Of a stretch of 64,000 bases of DNA, positions 42,848 to 54,910 are shown in pieces. The notes below the pieces were generated by a model, which made no database searches, had not been told where the DNA came from, and was given only the letters and a program-made list of their open reading frames with translations. A program made the translations under genes and the position numbers. The stretch comes from Mucidula mucida. Lineage: Eukaryota; Basidiomycota; Agaricomycetes; Agaricales; Physalacriaceae. Location: contig JADNYV010000128.1 in the NCBI GenBank assembly GCA_015501055.1, positions 43,003-107,002 of the forward strand, read 5' to 3'. Every line of letters begins with the position of its first letter. Within the stretch, counting starts at the first letter, position 1.

Positions 42848-44290
42848 TGTAAGGAGCGTGTGTGTTATCGTCAGCTGCGAAGCTCTGTCCTTCATGCACT
42901 GCACAAGGAAGGCGGCGCGACGATTTAATGAATGTGAGGGAGTGAGTTACAGATTGAGGTGACAAATGGGGGTCCGGATCCACAAAAAGAGGGGATGGGC
43001 TTGAGATTCCAATTTCGCGCGCAGCGCTGATTATTGATGGCAACAGATAGAGCAACGGATGTCGCCCTCAGGCCTTATTTGTGGGTGGCAACGGGAACGG
43101 AGGTACCCCGGACCTTGTGCCTTGCGAGCGTGTCGTTCGCGCCTAGGGGCATTTGTTCTCATGACTTCGCGGCTCTGAAGACTGAAAGACTTCGCGTTGA
43201 AGGAGGCTAGGACTTCAAATAGACGCGTTAGCTTATTCTGCGGAGGATGGAAAGACATTTTTCCATTATACGGCTGCGTAATGGCACTTTGACGGGGAGC
43301 ATCCTGGACCGGCTGCCGCTCGTGTTATCAAAGGTTGGAGCGTTGTCGGCAGTAGAAACGTTCCCAGTCCGAGTAGACAGAATCACAGGTATTATTAGAC
43401 AGTCTCTGCTGAGATAGAGCTCAGACTCGGCACAAATATGAAATGAGATGAGAGGACACACACCGACAAGGAAATTTTCTGCTAACAACCACACGGCGAC
43501 CGCCGAGCTGCCAGCTGCCACCTGTACGTGTAAGTGGCAAGAGGCGCCATGGAATCACCGAGCATGTACGCAAGTCATTTAATTCCCGGAATTCAAACTT
43601 CACGGGACACCCATGTCAGTGACCATTGAAGCGACGTTGAGCCAAGGATGGTGCTACGTGGGCGAGCCTGTGCTCTAGACATACACCAGTGTCATCAAGT
43701 ATGATTCGAGTCTGAATGTGAGAGAGCCATTCCATTGTCACGGTGCGTGGTGTGGTGATAGTCAAATGGTGGTGGTCGGGTCCAGAAATGGGTCGGCGGA
43801 GTCCAAGAATGGCAATTGCGATCTTGGTGGGTAACGATCACGTCGAAGTTCCTTAAACTTTGGATATCTCTTATCTCTCGAAACACTTCTCAAGGACTTT
43901 AGCGAGTTTATAACTGTCTGAAACTCGTCTACTCTGGCGCGTACGCTAAGAGGTTATGAGGAATCGCCCGATTTCGTCGCCATCTCCAGCGCCTCGAGCT
44001 CATTTCAATTTGTCCCGCGGCATAATTTCTCGTCCCAGAACAAGTATCGTGTCACCCAACTCTAGTGTCAACAAGGGCTTGGCATGCATCGCCGAGATGT
44101 CCTACACTCCTTAGCTCGTTCGGGTTCTAGTGGTCCTCGTTAGCGCCCATTCAATGCGACCACCGAACCATTGAACACGCCTGTTGCTCAGCACAGCTGA
44201 CATTCTCGGGTGCCTGTATGCTCCGCTCTAACGCAGGTAGAGAAATAAAAGCTGGTAAGGCTGTAGAAGAATCCTTAGCCATCCCATACG
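42848..44290. other. Intergenic, no gene recognised
   Basis: 1.4 kb with only short frames. The right end holds AATAAAAG at 44244-44251, a possible TATA element 40 bases before the ATG at 44291. Confidence 0.4.
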
Positions 44291-45140
44291 ATGTTCAAGC
44301 TCTCCTTGTCTCTTGCTTCCCTCGTCGCGCTCGTTGCAGCCGAATCGCACACGATTACTTTCGATAATAGGTTCGGGTATGCCCAATCCGTTGACATCCT
44401 TTTGCTCACACGTTGATTAGATGTGGTTTCGGGACACCAACGCTGGTCAGCAATACAGGCGCCATTCTATCCACAGGTGGCTCGTACACCGCCAACGGTC
44501 CTATTATAGGTGCCATTTCGTAGGCTCCTTCCTACTAAATGTTATACGTCTGTGACTGATGTATAAAACTGCATGTACTTGCAAAGCGGTGGGCTTAGTG
44601 GACTCTTACGAAACTCGTTTCATCATTCTAGTATGCTCTATGCAGGAGGATGCGGACTGAACGGCGACAGATGCACTATCATTGAAACAACGCTCAGAAA
44701 CTCGCTCAACGGACAACCTGGAAGTGGCTCTACACTGACATCTCGCTCATTCCTCCGTAGGTTCAGTTGCATGCACTGCTATACCAAAAATCACTGAGGT
44801 ACTTCTTCCTTGTTAGTCTCGCCTTCTCCGTCACTTCCGGGTTTGGGTACGTCAAAACTGACCCCTTCCCGACAACGGAGATGAGTGATCGGTGCAGATA
44901 CTATAATGGATGTGACGGGACTGGTGCTGACTGTGAGTTTTCCTATGCTTGTCTATTCCACGACTGACAGAAGCATACAATAGGCACATATGGGGGCTGC
45001 CCTACCGCTTTCCATAAGTCCGACGACACTCATGTCCAAGTTGCGTGCCAGGCGAATGATGTATGTTGTCCCTTTTCGACTATACGCCTGTTTCTCACTA
45101 ATCTTCGCAGGTCAATCTTGTAGTTACTTTCTGTAATTAG
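44291..45140 (+). CDS. Small secreted cysteine-rich protein (mushroom glycopeptide-type)
   Basis: Signal peptide MFKLSLSLASLVALVAAES followed by HTITFDNRFG, then CGFGTPTLVSNTGAILSTGG, GGCGLNGDRCTIIETTLRN, YYNGCDGTGADC and GGCPTAFHKSDDTHVQVACQ, ending NLVVTFCN. Six or seven short exons are needed; most junctions are canonical (for example GTATGC at about 44377 to TTGATTAG, and GTATGT at 45061 to CTTCGCAG). The acceptor before YLQSG near 44575 is not canonical (no AG directly precedes it), so that exon edge is uncertain or mutated. The protein resembles small secreted proteins common in Agaricomycetes, with a thaumatin-like N-terminal strand; role unknown. Confidence 0.7.
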
Positions 45141-45458
45141 CATACGTAGATGCTGCGAAAGTACCTTCATTGTCGACCATTCGAAAAGATGTGTCGATTT
45201 GTCTGCATTTGTTGCCGTTAGGATTATTTCGACTGGGTGGTCGCAACTTAGTCGTGTAATCCGCTCATGTCGAGCGGAGGAGTGTGTTCAACGAAGGTTA
45301 ACCTTAACTTCACCGACGATACGTCAAGGAGATGAAAAGCGTGGAAAACTTGATTCGAAAAGGTATAGTGCTAAATGTAGGTGTCTAGGAGAGCACCATG
45401 CTACATACATATCTTACACTGCGCATGTTAAAGATCCAATGCAATGCTTACAATTCCG
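45141..45458. other. 3' region between convergent genes
   Basis: No gene recognised between the secreted-protein gene and the 3' end of the FYV10 gene. Confidence 0.4.
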
Positions 45459-46649
45459 TCAACTGATGAATACTTTCCTCAACTCTGTCCACGAACATTC
45501 CAGGCCGCTTCGTGGACACCGAACCTTGTCGCATCCACCCTTGAGGTACATCTCCTCAAGCGCTTCACGGCCGTACACGAAGCCATTCGGAAACGCCATT
45601 GGTTCATGTGTGATCTTGCCTGAAAGACGGCAAACAATAACAGAGTGGGGATGGTGAGATGAAGGAACTTGCTGGGCAAGCGCATCCAAAGTCCCAAGCG
45701 AAGGTGTCGTCGGCGGGCAAACCGGGCAGTCGACGTTGCGCTCCACAACCGGGTGCTTGAGCGCAACAAGTCCGGCGTACATTGCCAGCCACAGGACTGG
45801 TTCATGAGGCAGTCCATACATGTCGTAGACTGCGAGCCTAAACTGGGTCTCCAGCTGCTCCCACCTCTGAGGAGCATAAAGATTTCGGTATGCAGGTATT
45901 CGGGCGGCAGCTGTGGGTGGAAACGCGACGAGCGTCATGGCCTTCTCTATTCTGCTTTGCCTCTCTTCTCCCCAGAAGCCGCTGAGCCAGCGCCTGGCAT
46001 ACGAAATAGCCTCACCACTCTGACGCCCCCTACAGAGCTCGATGAATTCTTGTAGACGAAGTTCAAACTCCAAAGCAGGTAGACGGTGTTTCTTGGCAAA
46101 TGCCAGTGCAGGGGCACAATCATGGAAGCGAAGAGAGGTGATGATGGTCGATATAAGAGTGAAGAGAGGGATATCGACAAGTGGGGCGAGTGGGGAGGGA
46201 GGGAAGGAGGAGGAGCCTGAGGGGGACGTAGAAGGAGCTGCCAGTCCGACAAGTGCTGCTGCTGTTTGCGGTTTTCCTTCACGAAGGGCCCAATCCACGA
46301 GCCACCGTGTCAGCTGCGTCTCTGATGCGCCACCGGCGTGCAAGTGCGCAATTCGTGCATGAAGCGTCGACAGAGTCGGCTCCGTACACGTTGTATATAA
46401 AGTTGCTAGCTGTGAATGTCAAGGTCAACGCCATAGTTGCAGCATCATGCAACGCCATACCTTTGTTTCAAGCTCTCGAGCTTTCTCAATAAGCGTGTCT
46501 AAATCTGCGCCATTCGATAACGCTTTCTTCATTTCTGCAAACTCGCGTTCGACATGTTTCTGACCAGTCCTAAACGCTCGTCGAAAGTCCTCATATGGCA
46601 CACGAGCAAAGGGGTGGTCCATCGCTGGATCCGTGGTACCGGCAGTCAT
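45459..46649 (-). CDS. FYV10: GID/CTLH E3 ligase subunit Fyv10 (Gid9/MAEA)
   Basis: Two exons (46649-46461, 46409-45459; 51-nt intron) join to 379 residues. A CTLH-CRA helical region occupies the middle (ALEFELRLQEFIELCRG, EAISYARRWLSGFWGE). The C terminus is the degenerate GID-type RING: CPVCPPTTP, then CRLSGKITHEPMAFPNGFVY, then KVRCPRSGLECSWTELRKVF. Fyv10/MAEA pairs with Rmd5 to form the catalytic RING heterodimer of the GID ubiquitin ligase. In yeast that ligase degrades gluconeogenic enzymes after glucose return. The length is close to human MAEA. It is transcribed divergently from the gene at 47076. Confidence 0.9.
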
Positions 46650-47075
46650 GAATTATAGGAGATTGCGGTGTCTGGTATATAGCGTGACGAGCGAGGGTGG
46701 TGTCGTTGAAATAAGAAGGTAGAAAGTACTGCCAATGGTCAAAGAGTTCAAGAGATTACCCTGGGTAATCGACAACAAGATAGAGCACAGGCGCAGATTA
46801 GAGATACTGAGAGACCAGGAGATCGCGATGACAGCTGGGACAAGGCAGACAAGCCCTAACCCTACGCTGTGGTCCCTGCTTGTTCGGTGCTCGGACCGAC
46901 TCACGTGCGGGCAAGTTGAAAATCACGCGACCCTGGCGCTTTGTTGCTTTTTGCCCACGACGACGACAACCGACGATTTCTACGCTCACTATACCTTTGT
47001 ACTCCTACATACCTTGCTTCTGATCGGCCCTTTCCCTTAATCCGATTTCAACCAGCCGCTTGAGCACTGTTCAGC
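46650..47075. promoter_or_regulatory. Divergent promoter region
   Basis: 426 bp between the FYV10 start (minus) and the hypothetical gene start (plus). It holds a CCCTAACCCTA stretch at about 46854. No coding frame is supported. Confidence 0.4.
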
Positions 47076-47680
47076 ATGTCATACTCCGCATTCTTCTCCT
47101 CTGGGCTCCTCGCGCCCCGCTTCACGCCGTCCCTGGCGCCCACTTCCCTTGAGACAGCGTACGAGGACTGCAGTGACATCGACGTTGATACCGACAGGGA
47201 GATCACGCCGACCCCCACCCCGAGCTCAGAGAGCTCTCAGTCTTCCTTTAACAATAGTAATCCTCCTGCGAATGCAGGCCCGGTTCAGCGCCTGCGTAAA
47301 CGTCGCTCCTCTGTGAGCCTTGCACAATCGCCCGTCAAGGCGATCAAGGCTGTTCCTCGTGGGTTGCTCAATTCACCTGCTAGGGCGCGCAGCGGGTCAG
47401 TGGGCACAAACATGAAGGCCACAGAAGGCACCAGCTTGATTGGCAGGATGCGTAGTGGGAGCGTTGGAACAGCTTTACGGTGAGTTTTCTCTGTATCCTA
47501 CCCTTATGCGATGACCTGACACGGTTCAGGCCACAACGTAAACTACGCGGCCATGCACCGGCCCTTCCCCCGCCGGCTATGCCGCTCCCTGCCGTCCCCA
47601 AGAAGTTTCAGGTGGTGCCAATCATTCGCCAGCCGCTAGCGCCCATTAGAGGAGAGGACTGTACCATGAAGGAGAACTAG
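47076..47680 (+). CDS. Hypothetical Ser/Pro-rich basidiomycete protein
   Basis: Two exons (47076-47479, 47530-47680; intron GTGAGT to GGTTCAG) join to 184 residues. It starts MSYSAFFSSGLLAPRFTPSL. There is an acidic DCSDIDVDTDREITPTP patch and Ser-rich low complexity, then a basic RLRKRRSSVSL stretch. Two RSGSVGT repeats follow, and a proline-rich C terminus ends PIIRQPLAPIRGEDCTMKEN. The basic serine motifs look like kinase target sites. No domain or signal peptide recognised; largely disordered. Confidence 0.7.
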
Positions 47681-48209
47681 ACTGCCCAATCGTTCGCAAG
47701 CCGAACACGAAATCAAAAAACACATCCACGCCTTGCATGACATTTGGACTATCTTCATCATTCAATCATAGCTATCTGTATTTAAACTCTCTTACCGCAT
47801 ATGCACTCTTTCTCATCTATTTTTTTCTACCTCTGGTATGCCCTTGCTTACCCTCCGTATATATATGTATTTAATCTCTTCCGGTCCAGGTGGCTCTATC
47901 TACTACCCTCGACATAATAATCACTCCATAACACGTAGATACTTGTAGGTAGTTGTCTCTCGTCGACATATATGGTTGCCAAGGACTTGATCGTTGCAAT
48001 TTGGCTGATTGTAACAGGATTGTAAGGATATTCAATGCATTCAAAAAAATGCGCAGATTTGTGCTCAGATACGCCAATACACTTGTAGGCTGACGCCAGC
48101 ATTAGCAAATGAAGACTTGTCGGTATGGATCGTATTGAGAGGGATACGAGTTCGTATAAGGAGAGCTCAAGTGCAGCACGTAGTAAAGCTAAAGTCTCCC
48201 ATTCATTAC
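47681..48209. other. Intergenic upstream of tRNA-Pro
   Basis: No gene seen; T-rich sequence after 47800 and short frames only. Confidence 0.4.
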
Positions 48210-48307
48210 GGCTCAATGGTCTAGTAGTATGATTCGCGCTTCGGGGAATCCCCTGCCTCTTGGCGGACAGATGTGCGAGGTCCCGGGTTCAACTCCCGGT
48301 TGAGCCC
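48210..48307 (+). tRNA. tRNA-Pro (CGG) with intron
   Basis: Acceptor GGCTCAA/TTGAGCC, D arm GGTCTAGTAGTATGATT, anticodon stem CGCGC/GTGCG, loop TT-CGG-G then an intron of about 27 nt, T arm CCGGG TTCAACT CCCGG. Five Ts follow at 48308-48312. It shares exon sequence with the gene at 34782-34880. Confidence 0.9.
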
Positions 48308-48351
48308 TTTTTGCGCCACACACTTGCTAATGATCGCCCGTGATGCTGCGC

Positions 48352-48683
48352 TAGGGTGGCGCAGTAAACCTCCCGGGGGTGTTACTAACGGTATCAATAC
48401 CAGCCCCCCAGGAGGCTCAGGTTTTGAAACCGTTAGTAACGGTTTCGATACCGGCACGTGCTTCAAACACGTGACGTGGCGCAGCGCCCCTCCGCCCTCA
48501 TCCCGCCTTAGTCCCGCCACCCCGAGGCTCTGTGAGCGGTGGCGCCCCTGCACGTGCGATAGTCACGTGCCGGTATCAAAACCTACCTGCTAGCCCTCAA
48601 CAGTTTCAATACTGTATCAATACCGTTACTTACCGTAATAAACTCAAGGTGTATCAAAACCTAGGGTTTACTTCACCACCCTA
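48352..48683. mobile_element. hAT-like MITE, copy 2 (332 bp)
   Basis: Terminal inverted repeats TAGGGTGGCGCAGTAAACC and, at the right end, the complement of TAGGGTGGTGAAGTAAACC. Exact 8-bp target duplication TGCTGCGC at 48344-48351 and 48684-48691. The interior matches 5976-6293 in reverse orientation with few changes. No coding capacity. It lies 44 bp 3' of a tRNA-Pro gene. Confidence 0.9.
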
Positions 48684-48691
48684 TGCTGCGC

Positions 48692-49178
48692 CACTGCAAT
48701 GGAACTCCCTTGGGCCTTGGTTGAAGCTGAATTTCACTCAGTAATTGCTCCTTCGGAAATCAGCATGCGCTAGAGAAAAAACTAGAGTCATCTTGTGGTG
48801 GTGATGTGAATATCAATACAGAAGTCCAGATACAAGGCGCGCGCACATGAAATACGACGCGCGTCGCCACCACCCTGTTTGAGTTGATTCCAGTTGGATG
48901 AGCGGACTGAGTCAGACACGAGTAACGTCTCACAAGTGCCGTAGTCACTCGGTTCGAGTTCCGACTCGCCAAGTTGCTTGAGTTGAGCTTGAGGCTTTCT
49001 TGCATCGGTCAGGCCATCATCGTCAATACTCCCCTGAGCTAGGCCGTTCTGATAAGGTAGGTATATTGTCTTCTCATGCTACGCGGACAATCACTGTACT
49101 AGCAGTGAGCTTCACGACTCAATTTTGATTCATAGCATGTCATTGAATAACGGTACGTATACTCTGCGTTTTCTAGTA
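48692..49178. other. Intergenic, no gene recognised
   Basis: Between the MITE and the 3' end of the GH16 gene; nothing else seen. Confidence 0.4.
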
Positions 49179-50161
49179 CTAGCCGTCGCCACAGTCGATA
49201 GTCACACGCCTCACCAACGCACGGATATCCTGCTTAACGTCTTTCCAATTTATCGGGCCCTTGGCCCAAGCCGCCGTGTCAGGATTCTCCGACGCGTCCC
49301 AGATACCCATTTGCACGCGCATGGAGTGTGTTGGATAGTAGGACTTTCCGTTGCTCGCTTTTGAGTTGTCCGAGTCTAACGGCCAATATGAACGTTACTT
49401 GCGCAATTCAGGAAGTACGTGGCCACCTACCCTTTCTCAAAGTCCTTTTCAGCACGCCATCCACGCTCCACTGGATGCGCTGCTCATTCCAGTCAATGGT
49501 GTATGTGTGTTTCGTGCTGCTATTCCCGCCCGCTTCCAAATCTTGCCCGTCGTCCTGTTTAAAGTCGAGGTTCTTGCCAAAGTCACCATAGAGGGGAGTT
49601 TCGCCGGCCGGTGTGGCGAACATGTTGCTGCTGAACTGTGATGGATCTCCGCCGAGTATCTCAACATCTATTTCATCCCCGGAGTCTGTGAGAGAGGAGA
49701 TTCAATAGCCGTCTGGAAAGAATTATCCGAGCCTACTGACCGTCACCAACGAGGATTAAGGCTGTCACCACGCCGGCCACCTGAGGCGCTTCCGCTTCGA
49801 AGGAGACTTTGCTGAAGCCGATTGTAGTCGTCATGTTCACCGTGGCGCCTACCCCAATCTTATCGTTCTTCTTCTTCCCGTTCTCCTCGGTGGTCTGCAC
49901 GTCGCCATCGGGGCGCTGCAGCTTAAGGACAAGCGAGTCGTCGTCCGTACCCGTCGTGAAAGAGCCCTTGGGGCTGGTGGCGACGAAGCGCGCGCCCTTT
50001 GTCGCAGGCGAAGGCGAGTCGTGATCGGCGACGGAGCCGGCGGGGAAGTTGGTCGATGAAGATTGGCATCCTCCTAAGGCGCGTCTATGGTAATCGCGGG
50101 GTATCGTCAATGCATGAATGGCTGAGGCCGCCAGAAGGAGAGTAAACGAGCTAAATATCAT
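49179..50161 (-). CDS. Secreted glycoside hydrolase family 16 enzyme
   Basis: Three exons (50161-49741, 49685-49431, 49375-49179) join to 290 residues. Signal peptide MIFSSFTLLLAASAIHALTI, then a beta-jelly-roll. The catalytic motif is DEIDVEILG, giving the nucleophile and acid/base Glu of GH16 (ExDxE). Later strands are HTYTIDWNEQRIQWSVDG and SMRVQMGIWDAS, with AWAKGPINW at the acceptor side. The IDWNEQRIQWSVDG and MGIWDAS parts resemble CRH-type transglycosidases, which link chitin to glucan in fungal walls. No GPI signal is visible before the stop at 49179, so a further exon is possible. It is likely secreted and active on wall glucan. Confidence 0.85.
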
Positions 50162-50163
50162 GA

Positions 50164-50231
50164 TGCACCAGGCAGGTCAGTCGTATGCTTGCACCAGGCA
50201 AGTCGGATCGTCGGTTGCACCAGGCAGGATT
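50164..50231. repeat. Three TGCACCAGGCA repeats at exact 26-bp spacing
   Basis: TGCACCAGGCA occurs at 50164, 50190 and 50216, just upstream of the GH16 start codon (minus strand) and downstream of its presumed TATA box. The rest of each 26-bp unit is only partly conserved. It may be a decaying tandem repeat or a set of phased binding sites in the leader. Confidence 0.75.
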
Positions 50232-50267
50232 GGTCCAGCCACGCGAATGTCAGAAGCGTCATTCCGT

Positions 50268-50277
50268 GTTTATAAAG
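50268..50277 (-). promoter_or_regulatory. Possible TATA box of the GH16 gene
   Basis: On the minus strand the sequence reads CCTTTATAAA, about 110 bases before the GH16 ATG. Confidence 0.4.
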
Positions 50278-50809
50278 GTCGGCCAAGCCATGTCGAGATC
50301 AACGACGCGTCAGTTACTTGATTCAACTCGTGATAGTAACATGTCCGAGTCGTTACGGCGTGATTGATGTCTGTATGAGTCTGTTGACGAAGAGGACTAC
50401 GACGGGTTGTGCTTTACTCCCCGATGCGATGGTCGCTGTCAATAAGACCGGTGTATACCACTTTAGATCATCTAGGAGAAGAGATATCAACGACTTGGGA
50501 AGAAAGTCTTGTGGCATACTACGTTAACGCTGCTATAGCTGCGAAGGAGTACGATCTTTCGTTTGTTCCGACATGTACTCTCACAATGCCCGACTCAAGG
50601 CTGCATCTCGACGATTTAGCAAGTGCCTCGAGCTTTGCCCATGTACTGACGTACTACGTACTCGTTAGCACTTTGCTTTGGACGATCAATCCCGCAACGA
50701 CACACCTTGCCATTCATATCCCCCAGTCACTCAGGCTTGACGCCTTCATGAAAAAGCACCGTACAATAGGTCAAGAAACATATACACAAGCGAAGCTATG
50801 TACAATCCC

Positions 50810-53800
50810 TCAAATCGACAAACACCTCTCATACAACCTCTCCACCGAAGGTGTCGCCCCCGTCGAAGTATATATCAGAGATAAGTTATAAGCAGCCTCC
50901 TTCGCAAAGCATTCAACCTACAGAAACAGTCAGATGAGCCATCGAGTACCCAATTAAAAAGTCACCAGTCGCACCGGCGCCACATTAGCAGTAGATCCTT
51001 CAATCTCAAGTGCACGTTCATAATGTTTTGCCGCGTATGTCAGTAGACCTAGACAGATAGACGTTCAATAATCGCCAAAACAACCAAGACAAGTCCAATC
51101 TAACCTAGCTGATGAAACGTCCTGCCAAAATTATACTCAACCTCGCTGAGCCTTCGGGAGTCAACCGAGCGGAGTTGGCGATATCGGTCAAAAACGCCAT
51201 TGCCTAAAAGCAACATGCTGAATATGGCAGCTTACCGAAAAAAAAAAGCCATAGGTACGAACCTGAGCAATCAAATGCTGTCGATTATCCGACTGGCGCT
51301 GCATAGCACGCCCTACGGACGCGATGACGAGCGTCAAGCACACCATCGGATCATCCGGGCAGTAATCATACGCGTGCAACAGATAACTGCAGCCAATTCT
51401 CCATTCAGCGTCCCATCCTGACGAGAAAAAACTGCTCCACGTACATATAGCGCTCTGATAACTCTTCGCCGCAATGCAATTTGGCCGTATATAGCGACCA
51501 TGAGCGGGTTCTGCTTGGTCGGGAGCGGCGGTGCGCCTTTATCCTTGTCGCTGCCCTGATCGTCCGCCGGACCATCCTCATCCATGTCGTCCTCCTCCGC
51601 CTTGCTTCCAGAAACCAAAGCGTAACGCCGACTGACCGTGTTGTACCTCAAAGTTTCCGGATTTCGAACAGCAGAGTCGCCCAACTTCAGCTCGCGGAAA
51701 AGGTGCTTCTGCAACGTTGAGGTGATGAGTGCATCAGTAGGGAGCAGACCGCTTGATAAAGAGGCAATGAGTAGTCTCATAGGCTCGTTGTGAAATTGGT
51801 GAGCGTTGATCAGTTTGCGACATTGTTCGACGACGATGCCAAACTTCTGTGCGTGGATGGCACAACCTGGCCAGCGTCAAACACACACACGTGAGATCAT
51901 TTGGTATACGTACTTGCAAGAGCCAACCGAACGACGACTTGTTTTTCAAGAGGCTGATAAGGCGGTGAAAGTAGAATGTGGCGTAGCACTTCGTCAGCAA
52001 GTTCATACTGCCCCTGCTTCGTAAGGTTGAAGCAGTACTGAACGCCACCGTAAGACAGAGGAGGGATTACTGCGTAAAGACTTACTGTCATGAATATTCG
52101 AAGCCATTCCGAAAAGGTCACACCACGAAATACATCGACTCCTCCGGATTTGTCGAATTTAGTTTTCTTGGAATTGTTGTCGTTCTCTGTAGATAGGTTA
52201 TACAGAATGCGCGGGAAAATGAGAAACCAACCCAAATCAAGATGCAATCTCGTAGCCATGCGAACTTCATCGGCTTCATGATCTTCGTCTTGCTGCTGCT
52301 TCCTCCGCCGAATTCTGGGGAACATGCCCCGGAAAGGATTGTTCTGCAAAATCAGTTCCCGGACTGTTATAAGGCAAGATCAACTAACCTTTCCAGTCAT
52401 GAAGAGGTTTCTCGTCTCTCGATAAGTCTCAATCATCTTCTCAGCTTCGATCATCCATTCCCTCTGTGCCAACTCATCGCCCAACAACATCTTTTCCCAG
52501 ACATCCTTCAATCGTTTATAGCCCCGAACTATTTCGGCCTCCTTCTCAGTCTCAAGTTGCCGAAGCTGTGCGGATGTTAGGCGATTCTGAGGTTTGACGG
52601 TCGAAGATTTCCCTCTCTGTGGCGGTTTTTCCTCAGGGAAGAGCGAACCATCACCGCCGTCGTCTTCGCCCTGATTGGCTGATTTGTCCTTTGGTTTCTT
52701 CTTCCTAGAATCAATGACTGCAGCACGGGAATGAGTTTCGCACACATAGAAGTTCAGTCAACCCACCTTCATAAACTAGGGTTAGTGCCTTTCGAGGCTC
52801 ATTCAATATTTCGTATATTTCGGCCAACTTCATTTTGGCTTCGTTATTTGTGGGATCTACTACTCTGACTATTTTCGTGAGGTGTGAATACGACTGCGCA
52901 AAGAGATGGATCGTGCAATAACTTACTATGTTCATAAACATCCACGGCTTCCCGAAGCTCGTCAAGCATACGTAGGCAAGAGGCTGTTTGCATGAGGATA
53001 TAAAGACTGCTGGTCTTGAATGGGATTTTGAGAGAATGGAAAAGCAATCCAAAAAACCTCTCACATTGGCATCCGAGCCCAGCAACTCGTAAATGGGGCG
53101 CGCGTCAACATACAACTCCCGCTCGAAATAAGCATCAGCAATCTCGACGAAGAGTGCTGCATAGTCAAGAACGTCTTCATTCAGAATAATATCGGCATGT
53201 AGCTACAAAGATGCTCAGCCTGAAAAAGTACCCGCTAGGTAAAAAACGACCAACCTGACTTTCTTCAATATCACCCATCTTGATCCGAGCGATGGCCAGT
53301 CGATGTCTAGCGTTGACATCAAGCTGATATTTTCCAGGTTCAATAGCACCACCTGCGCGACGAGGAATTTCGATGTCCGGAGGATCATATTCTCGGTCAT
53401 CGTCGCATACATCCCAGTACCGCTGTTCGCCGCGTCCTTGCAACCATCTACATCCTTTCCGGATAGTATCAATGGCGCTTTCGTATTCTCCCAGCGTATT
53501 GTACAAATCAGTAAGGACAAGAATTTCCATTAGGGAGAAGCCACCACCAACGACGTCTTCAGAAGACGAAGGCAGTGGTCCGCGACCAGATGGGTAGACC
53601 TGCTGATAATGGTCAAAAGCTTGCTGAAAGAGGGAAGCGCAGGTTGAGAAATCGCCCAGCTCGATCAGGATGGCGCGAAGCTCGGAGAGAATGGACAAGT
53701 CGTGAGGGAATTGTTTCAAGATGCCTCTGTATGCGAGTTTAGCCTGTCTCAAAATCGTCAATACATAATCTCAAACGGAAAAAGGAAGATTAACATTTCG

Positions 53801-54630
53801 CAGATCACCTATTTCTTTTGCAAGTACCGCTCGTTCCCATAACGCGTCGATATTCGTAGGATCCAGCGTATGAGCCTTCCGGTAACAATACAAGGCTTGC
53901 TGGTTATAACCGAGTTCCCTGAAAGACGCGTCAAAAGGAGAGACATCGAAAAGGAGATAACATACCTCGACTGCCGAGCCAAACGATCCCATTCCTCCGC
54001 GTCGTGTCGAAGATGAGCGGCCATGATACGAAGTTGGAGAGCCTTTCCTTCGTTTTTCATGTCGGAAAAGCACTGAGCAAGCACAGACCACGGCGCTGCT
54101 GCTCTGGGTTCAATGCGAATAACTTCAAACATGATTCTGATAGCTTCAGGTATATGTTGTCGACGTAGGCCTGATTGCCATCTCCAATCAAAGATTTGAC
54201 TTGTTGAGACAAGACTGGTCCCGTGGCGCGTCCTTTCTGCTTGGATCAACTATGGGAGGAATATGGGCAGCTTTGAATCTCACTCCTTTGTGACGACGGC
54301 CAACACCAGATGCTGCACGAAGGTCGTCGCGAAATTCTGCTTCTTGATCCTCAATGTTGAAATCCCAATCTTTTGCGAGGCCTGGATCGTCATTTCTGTC
54401 CCGGATGTTTTGAACTAGACGGCTGGATCTCGCTTAGCGCTGACCCAGGAATGGATGAGTACTACGCACTCGAAATCCCCGTCAATTTCTCGCTCTACAA
54501 TATTGGTCTCGTTTCCAGTTTGGCGACTGTTGCTTCCTGGTACGTAGTTGTCATCGCTGTCGTCTGAGCTCTCAGAGCCATCTGTGTACTCGTCGGAGCT
54601 GGTATCATCGCGCTCGTCGTCTTCGAACAT
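50810..54630 (-). CDS. TFIIIC TPR subunit (Tfc4/Sfc4-like)
   Basis: Large multi-exon gene. The acidic N terminus MFEDDERDDTSSDEYTDGSE leads into LSQQVKSLIGDGNQAYVD and PEAIRIMFEVIRIEPRAAAPW, the first TPR. More TPRs follow (YCYRKAHTLDPTNIDALWER, LAYRGILKQFPHDLSILSEL and YNTLGEYESAIDTIRKGCRW). Later there is a lysine-rich linker and the C-terminal HYERALEIEGS and EAAYNLSLIYTSTGATPSVE. The order matches yeast Tfc4 (tau131), which binds A-block promoters of tRNA genes and recruits TFIIIB. The last exon (50893-50810) is identified by EAAYNLSLIY after an intron from GTGACT to TCTGTAG. Near 54155 the frame slips by one base between QAYVDN and IPEAIRIM with no intron to explain it. About twelve introns; several edges are approximate. 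Confidence 0.82.
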
Positions 54631-54910
54631 GGCCGTTCAGAACTGAGTTGCATTCATGTGATCGGTTCAAACTTTGCTCAGATACGTCCGCCTTTCGATA
54701 AGGAATGTCTAGTCCGGTCCAAGCCTTACTCTTGCGCGTTGCAAGACAACAGTTAATTTGAGTGTCGTAGACTGCAGCTCCGGCCCGCAAACGCCATCTT
54801 GATCCGGACGGCAGCCACCTTCCCAATCGGGCCTCAGAAGTGCTTGCAACAGAGACAGGTTGCTTATTGACTTTGTGCTTTTATGTACACCTTTGTCTCT
54901 TATCTCTTCC
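54631..54910. promoter_or_regulatory. 280-bp divergent promoter between TFC4-like and BUD6 genes
   Basis: The start codons of the TFIIIC subunit (minus) and BUD6 (plus) are 280 bases apart, so both promoters must lie here. The BUD6 side ends in a pyrimidine-rich stretch, common before fungal starts. Confidence 0.5.

Noticed and set aside
46848..46862. CCCTAACCCTA, telomere-like
   Set aside because: Only two partial units inside ordinary gene territory, so not a telomere or an interstitial tract.
50409..50891. 160-codon plus-strand frame
   Set aside because: Its right end overlaps the last exon of the TFIIIC subunit on the minus strand (EAAYNLSLIY). It has no domain, so it is antisense shadow and flank.
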